64,000 nucleotides of DNA from Halomonas sp. H10-9-1 (GCF_040147005.1 NZ_JAMSHO010000001.1:2170001-2234000), one strand, 5' to 3'. Positions 47,248-58,979 are shown, numbered from the stretch's first letter. Notes: generated from the letters alone by a model not told the origin. Numbers and translations: made by a program.

Positions 47248-47832
47248 TCATCTCTCGGGGGGCGTCGGCGCGTCGCTGTCGGGCGAGGCGCCCTCGGCCG
47301 GCTCGCCGCCCGGCAGGGAGAACTCGCCGAGCGCCGCGGGCGGCTCGGGAAGCCGGCCATCCCAGGCCTCGAAATGGCTCACCGCCCAGTCACGCAACTG
47401 CTCGAGATGCGGGCGCAACATCGCCCCCTGCCAGGCCTCCAGCCTGGCCAGGGGCGTCAGGCCGATCACGATGGTCACCAGCACCAGGATCGCGGCCCCC
47501 TTGGCCACCCCGAAGGCGGCCCCCAGCAGTCGATTGACCAGCCCCATGCCGACCCACTCCACGGCGGCCTGAAGCAGGCGAATGATGATGCCGCAGGCCA
47601 GCACCACGCCCAGTATCACTAGCACGAAGGCCAGCACCAGGCGGCCATCGGCGCTGTCGATGACCCCGGCCAGCAGGTCGGCCACCGGCTGGGCCAGCAC
47701 GCGTGCCGCCAGCAAGGCGACGATCCAGGCGGCCAGGCCCAGGGCTTCGCGCACCAGGCCACGCAACAGGCCGGTGATGCCGGTCACCGCCAGCAGCGCG
47801 ATAAATAGCCAGTCGAGCCAGGTCAGGGTCAT
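47248..47832 (-). CDS. cvpA: CvpA family membrane protein
   Basis: A 194-residue protein with four membrane helices in the first 150 residues (LTWLDWLFIALLAVTGITGLLRG) and a proline/acidic tail. CvpA is needed for colicin V production and often sits just before purF; its exact action is not known. Its start is adjacent to the dedD stop. Confidence 0.9.
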   Translation of the reverse strand: MTLTWLDWLFIALLAVTGITGLLRGLVREALGLAAWIVALLAARVLAQPVADLLAGVIDSADGRLVLAFVLVILGVVLACGIIIRLLQAAVEWVGMGLVNRLLGAAFGVAKGAAILVLVTIVIGLTPLARLEAWQGAMLRPHLEQLRDWAVSHFEAWDGRLPEPPAALGEFSLPGGEPAEGASPDSDAPTPPER

Positions 47833-47833
47833 G

Positions 47834-48496
47834 TCACTCCCTCACCCGCACCAGCAGGCCCTGGAGGTTGACCCGGGCCTTCACCTCGGCGACCGCCCGC
47901 TCACCGGCCTCGGAGCTGGAGAAAGGGCCCACGTAGACGGTAGTGAGGTCGTTGCCGCGCGGGCGGCTATAGGCACTGAAGCCCTCGTCGCGCAGTTGTC
48001 CCAGCAGCCGCTCGACGTTGGCCGGCTCGCCGAAGCTGCCTACCTGAACGGCCCACTCGCCCTCCGCCACGGCGGGCTCCACGGACTCGTCGGCGGCCTG
48101 TGCGGAGGCCGAGGTACTCTCGGCCAGACGCTGGTCGGCGGCCCGTGCCAGCTCGGCAATGGGGTCGACAGCAGGCTCGGCGGCAGGCTCCTCGGAAGTC
48201 CCCTCGGCCGCCCCCGGGAGCGCCGTGACCACCCGAGAGCCCGCCTCATCGCCCGGGGAGGGCCGGGAGGACGGCTCGGTAACATCACCGGCGGGAACGC
48301 TCTCCGACAGGCTTTCCGGTGGCACCGGCTCGGGGACGTCGTGTCGCTCGACCTCGATGGGCGCATCGATGCTCAACAGCGGTTCGGGACGCGCGTCCCG
48401 AGGAGCCGGGTCGTCGAACAACATCGGCACGAAGATCACCGCCAGGGCGATCAGGATCACCGCGCCACTGAGACGCTCTCGCATTCCATACTTCAC
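47834..48496 (-). CDS. dedD: SPOR domain protein, DedD-like
   Basis: A 220-residue cell-division-associated protein. A single membrane helix (GAVILIALAVIFVPMLF, about residues 10-27) is followed by a long Pro/Ser/Glu-rich periplasmic linker and a C-terminal SPOR domain (EWAVQVGSFGEPANVERLLG to the end), which binds denuded peptidoglycan at septa. GTG at 48496 overlaps the folC stop as GTGA and has AGGGAGG upstream. Confidence 0.9.
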   Translation of the reverse strand: MKYGMRERLSGAVILIALAVIFVPMLFDDPAPRDARPEPLLSIDAPIEVERHDVPEPVPPESLSESVPAGDVTEPSSRPSPGDEAGSRVVTALPGAAEGTSEEPAAEPAVDPIAELARAADQRLAESTSASAQAADESVEPAVAEGEWAVQVGSFGEPANVERLLGQLRDEGFSAYSRPRGNDLTTVYVGPFSSSEAGERAVAEVKARVNLQGLLVRVRE

Positions 48497-49830
48497 GGGG
48501 CTACCTCCCTGGAGCTATCGTCCGTGTCAGTCTGTACCGGCCGGGCGTGGCCCGCCAGCCATTGCAGCACGTCACCCACCGTGAAGAAGGAACCACACAC
48601 CAATACCCGGTCCTCGGCCTCCAGCCGGCCGGCCAGCCAGGCCGCGGCCGCGGCGGGCGAGCAGGCCCGGTGCAGGACGCTCTCGCCCTGCCCCTGCAGG
48701 TGTTCGGCCAGCTCATCGGCGCTGCGCGCCCGCTCGCCGTCAAGGCTTGCCGTCACCCAACCGTCCACCGCCGGTGCCAGGGCGGCAATCACGCCGGGGG
48801 CGTCCTTGTCGCCGAGCATGGCCAGCAGTGCCAGGGTACGCCCGCCACAGGGGCGGGCCCGCAAGCGGGCCGCCAGATAGGCGGCCGCGTGGGGGTTGTG
48901 CCCCACGTCCAGGCACCACTGGCCCCACCACTGCATGCGCCCCGGCAGGCGGACCCCGGCGAGCGCCTGCCGGCACGCCTCGGGATCCAGGGCGACCCCC
49001 GCAAGCCGCAGGGCCTGAAGCGCCGTGGCGGCGTTGTCCAGGGGCAGCCCGGGGTCCGGGAGGGCGGTGACGCTGGTGGGGCCAGAGGGCGCTACCTCGG
49101 CATCACTTCCAAGGAAGCCCCAGCCCTCCCCTTCGCCCTCACGGAAGAACGACTCGCCCAGCGCGTAGACGGGGGCACCCAACTCGTCGGCGGTCTCGCG
49201 CACGCTGGCGGGCAGCGTGGTGCTTCCCAGCACCGCGGGGCGCCCAGGACGCAGGATGCCGGCCTTCTCGCGGCCGATCTGTGCAAGGTCGGTGCCGAGG
49301 AAGGCGGCGTGATCCTGGGCCACGGTGGTCACCACTGCCACGTCCGGGTCGATCACATTCACCGCGTCGAGCCGGCCACCAAGGCCTACCTCGAGGATGG
49401 CGATGTCGCACGGACGCCGCGAGATCGCCCACAGCGCCCCCAGGGTGCCCACCTCGAAGTAGGTCAGGCTGACGGGGCCGCCGGCCAGGCGTGCCGCCTC
49501 CACCGCCTCGAAGCCGGCGATCAGCAGCGCGTCGTCGGCCTCCTCGCCGTCGAGGCGCAGCCGCTCGTTGTAGCGGATCAGGTGGGGGGAGGTGTAGGTC
49601 GCCGTGGCCAGGCCATGGGCGCGGGCCAGGGACTCCAGCATGGCCACCGTAGAGCCCTTGCCATTGGTGCCGGCCACGGTGATCACGCGACCGGCCAGGC
49701 GGCCCTCCAGCAGCCCCATGCGCCGGGCGACCTCGACCACGCGCGCAAGGCCGAGCTCGATCCCCACGGGATGGGCGGCCTCGAGACGGGCCAGCCAGGC
49801 GTCCAGGGTGGTGGGCAGCGCCTCGCTCAT
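48493..49830 (-). CDS. folC: folylpolyglutamate synthase / dihydrofolate synthase
   Basis: A 445-residue Mur-ligase-family enzyme. ATP binding is by VAGTNGKGSTVAML (about residues 49-62); AILEVGLGGRLDAVNVI and LDVGHNPHA are further family blocks. It couples pteroate to glutamate and extends the glutamyl chain. The ATG at 49830 lies eight bases after the accD stop without a strong Shine-Dalgarno, so translation may be coupled. Confidence 0.93.
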   Translation of the reverse strand: MSEALPTTLDAWLARLEAAHPVGIELGLARVVEVARRMGLLEGRLAGRVITVAGTNGKGSTVAMLESLARAHGLATATYTSPHLIRYNERLRLDGEEADDALLIAGFEAVEAARLAGGPVSLTYFEVGTLGALWAISRRPCDIAILEVGLGGRLDAVNVIDPDVAVVTTVAQDHAAFLGTDLAQIGREKAGILRPGRPAVLGSTTLPASVRETADELGAPVYALGESFFREGEGEGWGFLGSDAEVAPSGPTSVTALPDPGLPLDNAATALQALRLAGVALDPEACRQALAGVRLPGRMQWWGQWCLDVGHNPHAAAYLAARLRARPCGGRTLALLAMLGDKDAPGVIAALAPAVDGWVTASLDGERARSADELAEHLQGQGESVLHRACSPAAAAAWLAGRLEAEDRVLVCGSFFTVGDVLQWLAGHARPVQTDTDDSSREVAP

Positions 49831-49837
49831 GGAGACG

Positions 49838-50887
<1,050 letters not shown>

Positions 50888-50960
50888 GTCAGAAAGGGTC
50901 CGTGTTCGTGTCGGCACCCGGGTAGGCCCCGGGTGCATGGATCGATTCGTGTGGCGAGTC

Positions 50961-51788
50961 TCAGGCGCCCAGCGCGTCCAGGGCCTGACGCATCTCGCCG
51001 AGCACTGCCTTGAGCTCGGCGGGAATCGCCTCGGGGGTCTCGGCATTGGCGGCGATGCGGCCGACCAGCGCCGAGCCGACGATGACCCCATCGGCCACCT
51101 TGCCCACCTCGGCGGCGGAGGCGCCATCGCGAATGCCGAAGCCCACGCACAGCGGCAGGTCGGTCATGCGCCGCAGCGGGGCCAGATGGTCGGCAACGTC
51201 CGACGCATTGAGGATGGCCGAGCCGGTGACGCCCTTCAGTGAAACGTAGTAAAGATAGCCCTCGCCATGGGCACATATTGTAGCGGCCCGCTCCTCGGAA
51301 GTGGTAGGCGCAACGAGAAAGATCGAAGCGAGCCCGTGCGACTTGAGCAACGGACCGAGCTCCTCGGCCTCCTCGGGGGGCATGTCCACCGCCAGCACAC
51401 CGTCGACGCCGGCCGCCGCGGCCTGCTCGGCGAAGCTCGCCAGGCCGATGCGCTCCATGGGGTTGAGGTACCCCATCAGCACCACCGGCGTGGCGCTGTC
51501 GGTCTGGCGGAACTCGCGCACCATCTCGAACAGGTGGGAGAGGCGCACGCCGTGCCGGAGCGCCCGTTCGCAGGCTTTCTGGATCACCGGGCCGTCGGCC
51601 ATGGGGTCGGAGAAGGGCACACCCAGCTCGAGGATGTCGGCACCGGCCTCGACCAGAGCGTGCATGAAGCCCACCGTATGCTCGGGCGAGGGGTCACCAG
51701 CGGTGATATAGGGAATCAGCGCGCGGCGTCCCTGGGTCTTGAGTTCGGCGAAACGTTGATCGATACGATTCATGGTCTGGCTCGTCAT
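50961..51788 (-). CDS. trpA: tryptophan synthase alpha subunit
   Basis: A 275-residue TIM-barrel enzyme that cleaves indole-3-glycerol phosphate. The catalytic residues are in [15 protein letters not shown] (Glu) and [12 protein letters not shown] (Asp), with CVGFGIRDG at the phosphate site. The given start at 51788 directly follows the trpB stop; an ATG at 51773 ([11 protein letters not shown]) is about as likely and nearer the family's usual length. Confidence 0.94.
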   Translation of the reverse strand: MTSQTMNRIDQRFAELKTQGRRALIPYITAGDPSPEHTVGFMHALVEAGADILELGVPFSDPMADGPVIQKACERALRHGVRLSHLFEMVREFRQTDSATPVVLMGYLNPMERIGLASFAEQAAAAGVDGVLAVDMPPEEAEELGPLLKSHGLASIFLVAPTTSEERAATICAHGEGYLYYVSLKGVTGSAILNASDVADHLAPLRRMTDLPLCVGFGIRDGASAAEVGKVADGVIVGSALVGRIAANAETPEAIPAELKAVLGEMRQALDALGA

Positions 51789-53003
51789 CTAGAATTCGAT
51801 CCCGTCGATCTTGGCGACGGTCATGATGTCCTTGTCGCCGCGGCCGGAGAGGTTGACAACGATATTCTGGTCGGGGCGCATGGTGGGTGCCAGCACCTTG
51901 GCATAGGCCAAGGCATGGGCGGACTCCAGGGCCGGCATGATGCCCTCGACATGGGTCAACTCACGGAACGCCTCGAGCACCTCGGTGTCGTTGGCTGCGA
52001 CATAGTTGACGCGGCCGACGTCCTTCCAGAGGGCATGTTCCGGGCCAACACCGGGGTAATCGAGGCCCGCGGAGATGGAGTGAGTATCGGAGACCTGGCC
52101 CCCCTCATCGGACATCAGGTAGGTACGGTTGCCATGCAACACGCCGCGGGGTGCGCCTGAGGAGAGCGGCGCCGCATGGCGGCCGGTCTCGACGCCATCG
52201 CCGCCAGCCTCGACGCCGTACATCGCCACCCCGTCATCCTCGACGAACGGATAGAACAGCCCCATGGCGTTGGAACCGCCACCCACGCAGGCAACCAGCG
52301 CATCGGGCAGCCTGCCGAACTCCGCCAAGGACTGGCGGCGCGCCTCGCGGCCCACCACGGCGTTGAAGTCGCGCACCAGCATCGGATAGGGATGCGGACC
52401 GGCCACGGTGCCGATGATGTAGAAGGTGTTGTCGACGTTGGTGACCCAGTCACGCAGCGCCTCGTTCATGGCGTCCTTGAGGGTGCGGGTACCGGACTCC
52501 ACCGGAATGACGTTGGCCCCTAGCAAGCGCATGCGATAGACGTTGAGCTTCTGGCGCTGCACGTCCTCGGCCCCCATGTAGACCTCGCACGCAAGGCCCA
52601 GCCTCGCCGCCACGGTGGCGGTGGCCACCCCGTGCTGGCCGGCACCGGTTTCGGCGATCACCCGTGGCTTGCCGCTCCTCTTGGCGAGCAGCGCCTGGCC
52701 GATGGTGTTGTTCACCTTGTGGGCGCCGGTATGGTTGAGGTCCTCGCGCTTGAGCCAGATCTGCGCCCCGCCGAGTTGCTTCGACCACCGCTCGGCATGA
52801 TAGAGCGGCGAAGGCCGACCCACGTAGTGGGCCAGGTCATAGTCGAATTCCGCCTGGAAGGCCGGATCATCGCGAAGACTCAGGTAGGTCTTCTCCAGCT
52901 CGTCCAGGGCGAAGCTCAGGGTCTCCGAAACGAACCGGCCGCCGTAGGGGCCGAAGTGGCCGCGGGCATCCGGCAGTCGGGTCAGGTCACTGAACTTGCT
53001 CAC
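51789..53003 (-). CDS. trpB: tryptophan synthase beta subunit
   Basis: A 404-residue PLP enzyme that joins indole to serine. The PLP lysine is in HTGAHKVNN, the phosphate loop is GGGSNAMG, and [12 protein letters not shown] is the serine site. GTG at 53003 is selected since GAGGTG lies six bases upstream and the product then begins like other TrpB proteins; an ATG at 53027 lacks a ribosome site. Confidence 0.95.
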   Translation of the reverse strand: MSKFSDLTRLPDARGHFGPYGGRFVSETLSFALDELEKTYLSLRDDPAFQAEFDYDLAHYVGRPSPLYHAERWSKQLGGAQIWLKREDLNHTGAHKVNNTIGQALLAKRSGKPRVIAETGAGQHGVATATVAARLGLACEVYMGAEDVQRQKLNVYRMRLLGANVIPVESGTRTLKDAMNEALRDWVTNVDNTFYIIGTVAGPHPYPMLVRDFNAVVGREARRQSLAEFGRLPDALVACVGGGSNAMGLFYPFVEDDGVAMYGVEAGGDGVETGRHAAPLSSGAPRGVLHGNRTYLMSDEGGQVSDTHSISAGLDYPGVGPEHALWKDVGRVNYVAANDTEVLEAFRELTHVEGIMPALESAHALAYAKVLAPTMRPDQNIVVNLSGRGDKDIMTVAKIDGIEF

Positions 53004-53094
53004 GAAAGACACCTCACAGGTCGCCATTGGGCTTGGATTCACAGGGGCTTGAAATGCCGGCGCTCGCCGGTGTTGCCGATAACGGACGCGGCGC

Positions 53095-53727
53095 TCAGGG
53101 GCGGCGCCGATCGCCATCGCGCACCGCGGCCATGAAGGCCTCCATGCGCTGGGCATCCTTGCAGCCCGGCGCCGCCTCGATACCACCGGACACATCGAGC
53201 GCGAAAGGCGCGACCGCCGCGATGGCCTCGGCGGCATTGGCCGCGCTCAGGCCTCCGGCGAGGATAACAGGTTTTGCCAGGCTTGCGGGGATCCGCGACC
53301 AGTCGAAGGTCTCGCCCGTTCCCCCCGGCACACCGGGCCGGTAGGCGTCGAGCAGCAGCGCCCGGGCCCCGGCATAGCGCTCGGCGGCGGCGCCAAGATC
53401 GAGGTCATCGCGCATGCGCAGCGCCTTGATCCACGGCCGCGCACTGGCGGCACACGCCGCGGGGGACTCGTCGCCGTGGAACTGCAGCAGATCGAGATGG
53501 GGTGCACAGCGGGCGACCCACGCGGGGTCGGCATCGACGAACAGGCCGACCCGGGTGACGAAGGCCGGCACCCGTGCGGCGAGTTCGACAAGCCGTTGCT
53601 CATCGATGGCACGCTTGCTGCCGGGCCAGAGCACGAAGCCCAGGGCATCGGCCCCCGCGGCCACCGCGGCATCCACGTCCTCGGCCCGGGTCAGGCCGCA
53701 GAACTTCACCCGCGTGCGTCCGCTCAT
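53095..53727 (-). CDS. trpF: phosphoribosylanthranilate isomerase
   Basis: A 210-residue TIM-barrel enzyme of tryptophan synthesis. [15 protein letters not shown] holds the catalytic cysteine, LQFHGDES and [19 protein letters not shown] the aspartate and phosphate site, and LDVSGGIE closes the barrel. GGAGG precedes the ATG, which overlaps the truA stop as ATGA. Confidence 0.95.
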   Translation of the reverse strand: MSGRTRVKFCGLTRAEDVDAAVAAGADALGFVLWPGSKRAIDEQRLVELAARVPAFVTRVGLFVDADPAWVARCAPHLDLLQFHGDESPAACAASARPWIKALRMRDDLDLGAAAERYAGARALLLDAYRPGVPGGTGETFDWSRIPASLAKPVILAGGLSAANAAEAIAAVAPFALDVSGGIEAAPGCKDAQRMEAFMAAVRDGDRRRP

Positions 53728-54662
53728 GTGACCTCCCGGTCGGCGGCCGCCACAGGCCGGCCGCGACGAAACTCGACCATGGGGCAGTTCGGCAGCGGTC
53801 GTTCGCCGCTCCACTCCCCCAGGAAGGCCAGCAGGTTGGGCCCCAGCGGCTCGCGAGGCAACTTCCACTGCTCGTCGTACAGGGAGTCGACGAAGTGCAG
53901 GCCGCAGGCCGGGGCGGTGACGTCGGCCAGGGCGCGATCCTTGAGGGCCATCAGGTCGGCCAGGTAGTCGTCGCCGCGCTCGCCGCGCCCCACCGTGACC
54001 AGGGCGCCGACGATATTGCGGATCATATGGTGCAGGAAGGCGTTACCCTGGACATCCACCACCACCAGCGGGCCGTAGCGACGCACTTCGATGAAGTGCA
54101 GGTGGCGCCAGGGCGTCTTCGACTGGCAGCCGGCGGCTCGAAAGCTGGAGAAGTCGTGCTCGCCCACCAGCACCTGGGCGGCACGGTGCATGGCATCGGC
54201 ATCCAGGGGATCGCGACACCAGGTCACATTGGCACGCTCCAGCACCGGGCGGCTCGGCTGGTTCAGCAGCACATAGCGATAGCGGCGCGCCAGGGCCTTG
54301 AAGCGCGAGTGGAACGCATCGGGCACCTCGGCGACCCAGCGCACTGCGATATCGCGCGGCAGGTTGGCATTGGTGCCGAACACCCACGCCTTCTGGGAGC
54401 GCGGCACCGGGGCATCGAAGTGGATGATCTGGCGGGTGGCGTGAACGCCGGAATCGGTGCGCCCGCTGGCGTGAATGCGTATCGAGGCGTTGGCCACCCT
54501 GCCCAGGGCTTCCTCGAGGGAGGCCTGCACAGAGGGGGCATGCTTGAGGAACTGCCAGCCACAGTAGGCGCTGCCGTCGTACTCGACCCCCATGGCCAGG
54601 CGTCCGGTCATGGGGGTATGTTCGTCGAGGTGTTGAAAGAGGGTCATGCGGTGATCAGGCAT
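53724..54662 (-). CDS. truA: tRNA pseudouridine(38-40) synthase TruA
   Basis: A 312-residue enzyme. The catalytic aspartate is in [14 protein letters not shown] (about residues 64-77). [13 protein letters not shown] is the N-terminal family block and [13 protein letters not shown] is near the C-terminus. Start at 54662 overlaps the fimV stop; an ATG at 54647 is a possible alternative. Confidence 0.94.
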   Translation of the reverse strand: MPDHRMTLFQHLDEHTPMTGRLAMGVEYDGSAYCGWQFLKHAPSVQASLEEALGRVANASIRIHASGRTDSGVHATRQIIHFDAPVPRSQKAWVFGTNANLPRDIAVRWVAEVPDAFHSRFKALARRYRYVLLNQPSRPVLERANVTWCRDPLDADAMHRAAQVLVGEHDFSSFRAAGCQSKTPWRHLHFIEVRRYGPLVVVDVQGNAFLHHMIRNIVGALVTVGRGERGDDYLADLMALKDRALADVTAPACGLHFVDSLYDEQWKLPREPLGPNLLAFLGEWSGERPLPNCPMVEFRRGRPVAAADREVT

Positions 54663-57339
54663 CCAGTCGTCTAAGCAGCGCCAGGGCCTCGTCGCGAATC
54701 GCCGGGTCGTCGCTGCGACTCAGCTCATCGAGCAGTTCACGGGCTCGGCCGGACTCGCCGGTCTCGACCAGGCGATGGGTCTCGGCGAGGCGCTCGGCGG
54801 CGCTGGCGGAAAGCCTCTCATTATCCGCCTGAAGGGGCGGGAAGGAAACCTCTTCGACTTCCCAACCATCGGCAACCGAGCGCTCGGATGCCCCTCCGGC
54901 ATCGCCACGCGACTGGCCCTCCCCCTCGCCGAAGCCGGCCCCCTTCCTGGCCACGCCCAGGCCTTCGGAGGTGAAATCGACGCTTGGCTGCATGGGGGTC
55001 TCCGTGCGGGTCGGCGCAGAGGCATCGAGGCTGGGCGGACGGTAGTCGATCACCTCGCGACCATCATCGAGGCGCCGGGTGGCCACCTCGGGCAGCGGGG
55101 CCGCCTCGTCCACAGCGGGCTCGAGGCCTGACGCCCTTTCAGGGCTCGACTCCCTGTCAAGACTCGGCTCTCCGTCAGGGCTCGGCTCCCTGCCAGGACT
55201 CGATTCCGACTCGCGACCGAGTTCCTGCACGGCGTCGGAAAAGGCCGTAGCCTCGCGGGGTGTCGACGGCATAGCCAGCGGCGACGCCCGCTCGGCGTCG
55301 GACGGCACGTCGAAGCGCCTCGGCGGAAAGGCGGCCGCCTCGCCGAAGTCGGCGCGCTCGCCCCGTGGCTCGGAGTCGACACGGCTGCGCCCCTCGACGG
55401 AGAGCCCGTGGCGGGCCATCAGCCCTTCGGCCTCATCGATCACCGCCGGGTTGCCGCCCTCGCACAGGATGGCCAGTTCGCGCTCGGCGGCCTCGCGACT
55501 GCCCTGCTCCAGGTGAACCCCCAGCAGCTTGAGACGCAGGTCGTCCCGCTCGGGCTCGCGGGCCAGGCTGGCTTCCAGCAGGTCGCGCGCCTGGTCGTAG
55601 CGGCCATAGGCAATAAAGATGTCGGCCTCGTTGATGGCCTCCGCCTGAGGCAGGCTGGCACGCACGGAAGCCACGCCGGGCGAGGCCTCGGCGACCGGGG
55701 AGCCGCCGGCAGTCGAGGCGGAAGGCCGCACCGGCGACGCCGCCCCCGGAGTGCCGACACGCACCGTGCGCACCTCCGCTGAGCTCGCCTCCTCGTCCCT
55801 GCCGCGCCGCCGGCGAATCGCCAGCCACAGCGCGAGCAGCGCGGCCAGGCCACTCCCTCCCAGCACCAGGTTGCGGTCCAGCTCTCCCGGGTAGAGCCCT
55901 CCCCACCAGGGCGTCTCCTGTTCATCACCGGGCGCGGCATCGAGCCCCCCGACACTGGGCGCATCGGCGCCGCTGCCGCCGGCCGTCAGGGTGGCGAGTT
56001 GGTCGCGCAGCACCGCCAGCTCGTCGCGTATATCGCCGAGCTCCTGCTGCAGTTCGTCGCGCTCCGCCTGCACCGTCTCCAGTTGGGCCTGGCTCTGCTG
56101 CCAGCGGTTTTCCAGGTGCAACAGGCGCCGCTCCTCGTCGAGCTCCCCCTCACCATAGAGCGCCGCGAGCCATTCGGGATCGATCTCGATACGGGCCGAG
56201 GCGTCGCCGTCGACCCGCTCCGAGAGCTGCTCGGCAGCATCGAGCTCCTCGGCGGCTGCCTCGCTCTCCTCAACACCGGCATCAGCGGCATCCCCGGCCT
56301 CGGCCGCCAGCACCTGCTCCGCCGCCAGTTGGGCGTCGGTCAGCAGGGTCAGGCGGGGCTCATCGGCGGCCTCATCGGCACTCCGGTCGGCAGCCAGCGG
56401 CTCGCCCTGCCCGGCACCCTGCTCGCTGGACGCCGCGATCTCGCCCTCCTCGGGGACGCTCTCCCGGTCCTGCGAGGATGCCTCCGGCGCGGAGGCCACC
56501 ACGCTCGCCGCCGCCTCCGGACCCTCCGTGCCCCCCAGCGCCACGCGCGCCGGGGCGCCGCTGCCGCGATTGGCCCAGGCCCGGTTCATGGCGCTGACGA
56601 TGCGGTCGGCATCCGCCTCGGAGCGCGTGGCGATGGCCGCACGCTCGGGAACCGCCAGCGTGACGCCGGCACGCATGGCGTTGATGTTGCCCGAGGGAAA
56701 GGCCTCGGGGTTGGCCGCGACCAGCGCCACCATCATCTGGTTCATGCTGATGCCGCTATCCGGCCTCAGGCGGCCGGCCACCCCCCAGAGGGTGTCGCCG
56801 CTGCGCACCCAAGCGGGATCCCGGTTCACGCTGGCCGCCGGGCGGGGCGACGGCGCGGCGGCGCTCGTCGGCTGCCGGTCCGACGGCAGCGCCGCGGCAG
56901 TTGCCGCCACCCGCCGGCTGCCGTTCACCAGCGCCGGCATCTCGGCGTAGTTGGGGGGATCGAGAAGCAGGGTCACCTCGCGCACCTGCCGACCGGTGGG
57001 CCAGTCGAAGCGCAGCAGCAGGTCGAGCCAAGGCTCGCGCACCGGCCGCTCGGTGGTGAGGTCGACGAACAGGCGCCCCTGGCGACGCACCACCGACAAC
57101 CTCACACTGGCGGCAAGCGGGGTGCGCGTGAAGCCCGCCGCGGCATAGGCCCGCTCATCGGCCACCGCGACGTTGAGCAGGCCGGGCTGGATGCCAGCGG
57201 CATCCACCAGGGGAACCGAGGCGCGCAATGGCGCATTGAGGGTAGAACGCACCTCCGCCTCTCCGAGCCCCAGGGCCAGCGCAATGGGGCTGGTGGCGGA
57301 GAGCGAGAGCAGCATGGCGAGTGTCAGCTTGCGTTTCAT
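54655..57339 (-). CDS. fimV: FimV family polar-hub protein
   Basis: An 894-residue protein. A signal peptide (about 1-22) precedes the FimV N-terminal domain (LGLGEAEVRSTLNAPLRASV). A LysM peptidoglycan-binding module is at about 175-235 (VRSGDTLWGVAGRL). A long acidic region is followed by a coiled coil (RLLHLENRWQQSQAQLETV) and one membrane helix (LVLGGSGLAALLALWLAI, about 505). The cytoplasmic part has TPR-like helices (ADIFIAYGRYDQARDLLEAS) and a C-terminal FimV domain. FimV organises polar type IV pili and twitching. DNA coding for the linker near 55130-55210 is a run of imperfect repeats (ESSPGREPSPDGEP). Confidence 0.92.
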   Translation of the reverse strand: MKRKLTLAMLLSLSATSPIALALGLGEAEVRSTLNAPLRASVPLVDAAGIQPGLLNVAVADERAYAAAGFTRTPLAASVRLSVVRRQGRLFVDLTTERPVREPWLDLLLRFDWPTGRQVREVTLLLDPPNYAEMPALVNGSRRVAATAAALPSDRQPTSAAAPSPRPAASVNRDPAWVRSGDTLWGVAGRLRPDSGISMNQMMVALVAANPEAFPSGNINAMRAGVTLAVPERAAIATRSEADADRIVSAMNRAWANRGSGAPARVALGGTEGPEAAASVVASAPEASSQDRESVPEEGEIAASSEQGAGQGEPLAADRSADEAADEPRLTLLTDAQLAAEQVLAAEAGDAADAGVEESEAAAEELDAAEQLSERVDGDASARIEIDPEWLAALYGEGELDEERRLLHLENRWQQSQAQLETVQAERDELQQELGDIRDELAVLRDQLATLTAGGSGADAPSVGGLDAAPGDEQETPWWGGLYPGELDRNLVLGGSGLAALLALWLAIRRRRGRDEEASSAEVRTVRVGTPGAASPVRPSASTAGGSPVAEASPGVASVRASLPQAEAINEADIFIAYGRYDQARDLLEASLAREPERDDLRLKLLGVHLEQGSREAAERELAILCEGGNPAVIDEAEGLMARHGLSVEGRSRVDSEPRGERADFGEAAAFPPRRFDVPSDAERASPLAMPSTPREATAFSDAVQELGRESESSPGREPSPDGEPSLDRESSPERASGLEPAVDEAAPLPEVATRRLDDGREVIDYRPPSLDASAPTRTETPMQPSVDFTSEGLGVARKGAGFGEGEGQSRGDAGGASERSVADGWEVEEVSFPPLQADNERLSASAAERLAETHRLVETGESGRARELLDELSRSDDPAIRDEALALLRRLDA

Positions 57340-57395
57340 GAGATTCCCTTGCAGACGTCAGCGAGCCTGACGCGTCACGTCAGCCGAAGCGAGCA

Positions 57396-57456
57396 CGGCT
57401 ATCGCAATTAGTTCGCAGCTCGGGCTGATCTGGGTTCCTGAAACTGCGATAGCCCT
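57396..57456. repeat. short terminal-motif hairpin 2 upstream of fimV
   Basis: GGCTATCGCA (57397-57406) and TGCGATAGCCCT (57445-57456) are inverted ends; the inside contains AGCTCGGGCTGATCTGG, the counterpart of the element at 47128. Confidence 0.7.
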
Positions 57457-57605
57457 GTCGAGGCGAGGCCGTCATGTCATATATTTCTTACGGCCTATGT
57501 ATCATAAATCTGCTACCTCTGCGCCCATGAACGTCATCCCGAACCCACTACCCTTCAACGTAAGCCATTGATGCTTGATGTGAAGAACTCATCGTTCACG
57601 AACAG
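57457..57605 (-). other. AT-rich spacer upstream of fimV
   Basis: With the repeat at 57396 this completes the 329-bp gap between fimV and asd. The stretch 57471-57520 is much more AT-rich than its surroundings and probably holds the fimV promoter, but no hexamer pair stands out. No gene is seen. Confidence 0.4.
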
Positions 57606-57641
57606 ACAACGGGGCGCCTCCCCAAGGAGGCGCCCCGTTGT
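57606..57641 (-). terminator. hairpin terminator after asd
   Basis: ACAACGGGGCGCCTCC and GGAGGCGCCCCGTTGT pair perfectly over 16 bp with a CCAA loop, 28 bp beyond the asd stop. The downstream T tract is poor (CTGTTC). Confidence 0.75.
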
Positions 57642-57668
57642 CGAACGGCCGCTGGTAAAGCGGCGCGA

Positions 57669-58781
57669 TTACTGCTGCTTGAGGATCGTGATCATGCGCT
57701 TGAGCGGCTCGGCGGCCCCCCAGAGGAGCTGGTCGCCGACGCTGAAGGCGGAGAGGTACTCGCCCCCCATGGCCAGCTTGCGCAGGCGCCCCACCGGGAT
57801 GCTGAGAGTGCCGGTCACGGCAGATGGCGTCAGCTCGCGAACGCTGGCCTCCTTGTCGTTGGGCACCAACTTGACCCAGTCGTTGTGCTTGGCCAGACGG
57901 TCCTCGATCTCGTCCAGGGGCACATCCTTCTTGAGCTTGATGGTGAAGGCCTGGCTATGGGAGCGCATGGCACCGATACGCACGCAGAGGCCATCGATGG
58001 GAATGGGGTTGTCCTGCAGGCCGAGGATCTTGTTTGTCTCCACGGAGCCCTTCCACTCCTCGCGGCTCTGGCCGTTATCGAGCTTGGTGTCGATCCACGG
58101 CAGCAGGCTGCCGGCGAGCGGCGCACCGAAGTTGTCGGTGGGAAAGTCGCCCGAGCGCATCGCCGCGGTGACCTTGCGATCGATGTCGAGGATGGCGCTG
58201 GCCGGATCGGCCAGTTCGCCGGCCACGCTGTCGCGCAGGCTACCCATCTGGGTCAGCAGCTCGCGCATGTGCTTGGCGCCGGAGCCCGAAGCCGCCTGAT
58301 AGGTCATGGAGGTCATCCACTCGACCAGGTCCGCCTCGAACAGCCCCCCCAGGCCCATCAGCATCAGGCTGACGGTGCAGTTGCCACCGACGAAGGTCCT
58401 GGCGCCGCGCGCCAGCTGGGCATCGATGACGTGGCGGTTGACCGGGTCGAGCACGATGGTGGCATCATCCTCCATGCGCAGGGTGCTGGCGGCATCGATC
58501 CAGTAGCCCTTCCAGCCAGCCTGGCGCAGGTCGGCATAGACCTGCTTGGTGTAGTCGCCGCCCTGGCAAGTGACGACCACATCGAGTGCCTTGAGCGCGT
58601 CGAGGTCGAAGGCATCCTTGAGCGGCGGCACGTCCACCCCCACATCCGGGCCGGCCTGGCCGACCTGGGAGGTGGTGAAGAAGACCGGCTCGATGCCCTT
58701 GAAGTCTCCATCCTCCACCATGCGCTGCATCAGCACCGAGCCCACCATGCCGCGCCAACCGACGAAACCGACTTTCAACAT
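57669..58781 (-). CDS. asd: aspartate-semialdehyde dehydrogenase
   Basis: A 370-residue enzyme of the aspartate pathway to lysine, threonine and methionine. NADP binding is by [18 protein letters not shown]; the catalytic cysteine is in [18 protein letters not shown]. The length and GNCTVSLML favour the gammaproteobacterial Asd type. Only one asd-like gene is here; the usg paralogue that often follows in Pseudomonas is missing. Confidence 0.95.
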   Translation of the reverse strand: MLKVGFVGWRGMVGSVLMQRMVEDGDFKGIEPVFFTTSQVGQAGPDVGVDVPPLKDAFDLDALKALDVVVTCQGGDYTKQVYADLRQAGWKGYWIDAASTLRMEDDATIVLDPVNRHVIDAQLARGARTFVGGNCTVSLMLMGLGGLFEADLVEWMTSMTYQAASGSGAKHMRELLTQMGSLRDSVAGELADPASAILDIDRKVTAAMRSGDFPTDNFGAPLAGSLLPWIDTKLDNGQSREEWKGSVETNKILGLQDNPIPIDGLCVRIGAMRSHSQAFTIKLKKDVPLDEIEDRLAKHNDWVKLVPNDKEASVRELTPSAVTGTLSIPVGRLRKLAMGGEYLSAFSVGDQLLWGAAEPLKRMITILKQQ

Positions 58782-58824
58782 GTGAAGTCCTCCAGAAATC
58801 GAATGTGCTGCGTATTATACAGAA

Positions 58825-58920
58825 CCGAGCGCCGAGCGCCGAGCGCCGAGCGCCGAGCAGCCAAGCTGCAAGCTGCAAGCTGCAAGCTGCAAGCTGCAAG
58901 CTGCAAGCTGCAAGCTGCAA
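58825..58920. repeat. heptamer VNTR locus E2
   Basis: Five CCGAGCG-type units (58825-58859, the last imperfect) are followed by eight exact CAAGCTG units (58862-58917). The same two heptamers occur in the same order at locus E1 (25336), but with fewer units. It lies between leuB and asd. Confidence 0.88.
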
Positions 58921-58941
58921 TGCATTATGGCTTCAACAGCA

Positions 58942-58979
58942 AAGGAGCAAGCCAAGGGGTTCCTTGAAGCTTGCTCCTT
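58942..58979 (-). terminator. hairpin between leuB and asd
   Basis: AAGGAGCAAGC/GCTTGCTCCTT arms enclose a second CAAGG/CCTTG stem with a GGTT loop, 16 paired bases in all. CAAGGGGTT-N-CTTG is shared with locus E1. It may end leuB transcription, or be part of the repeat family. Confidence 0.55.

Noticed and set aside
58825..58920. CRISPR array
   Set aside because: Units are seven bases with no spacers, so it is a simple tandem repeat.
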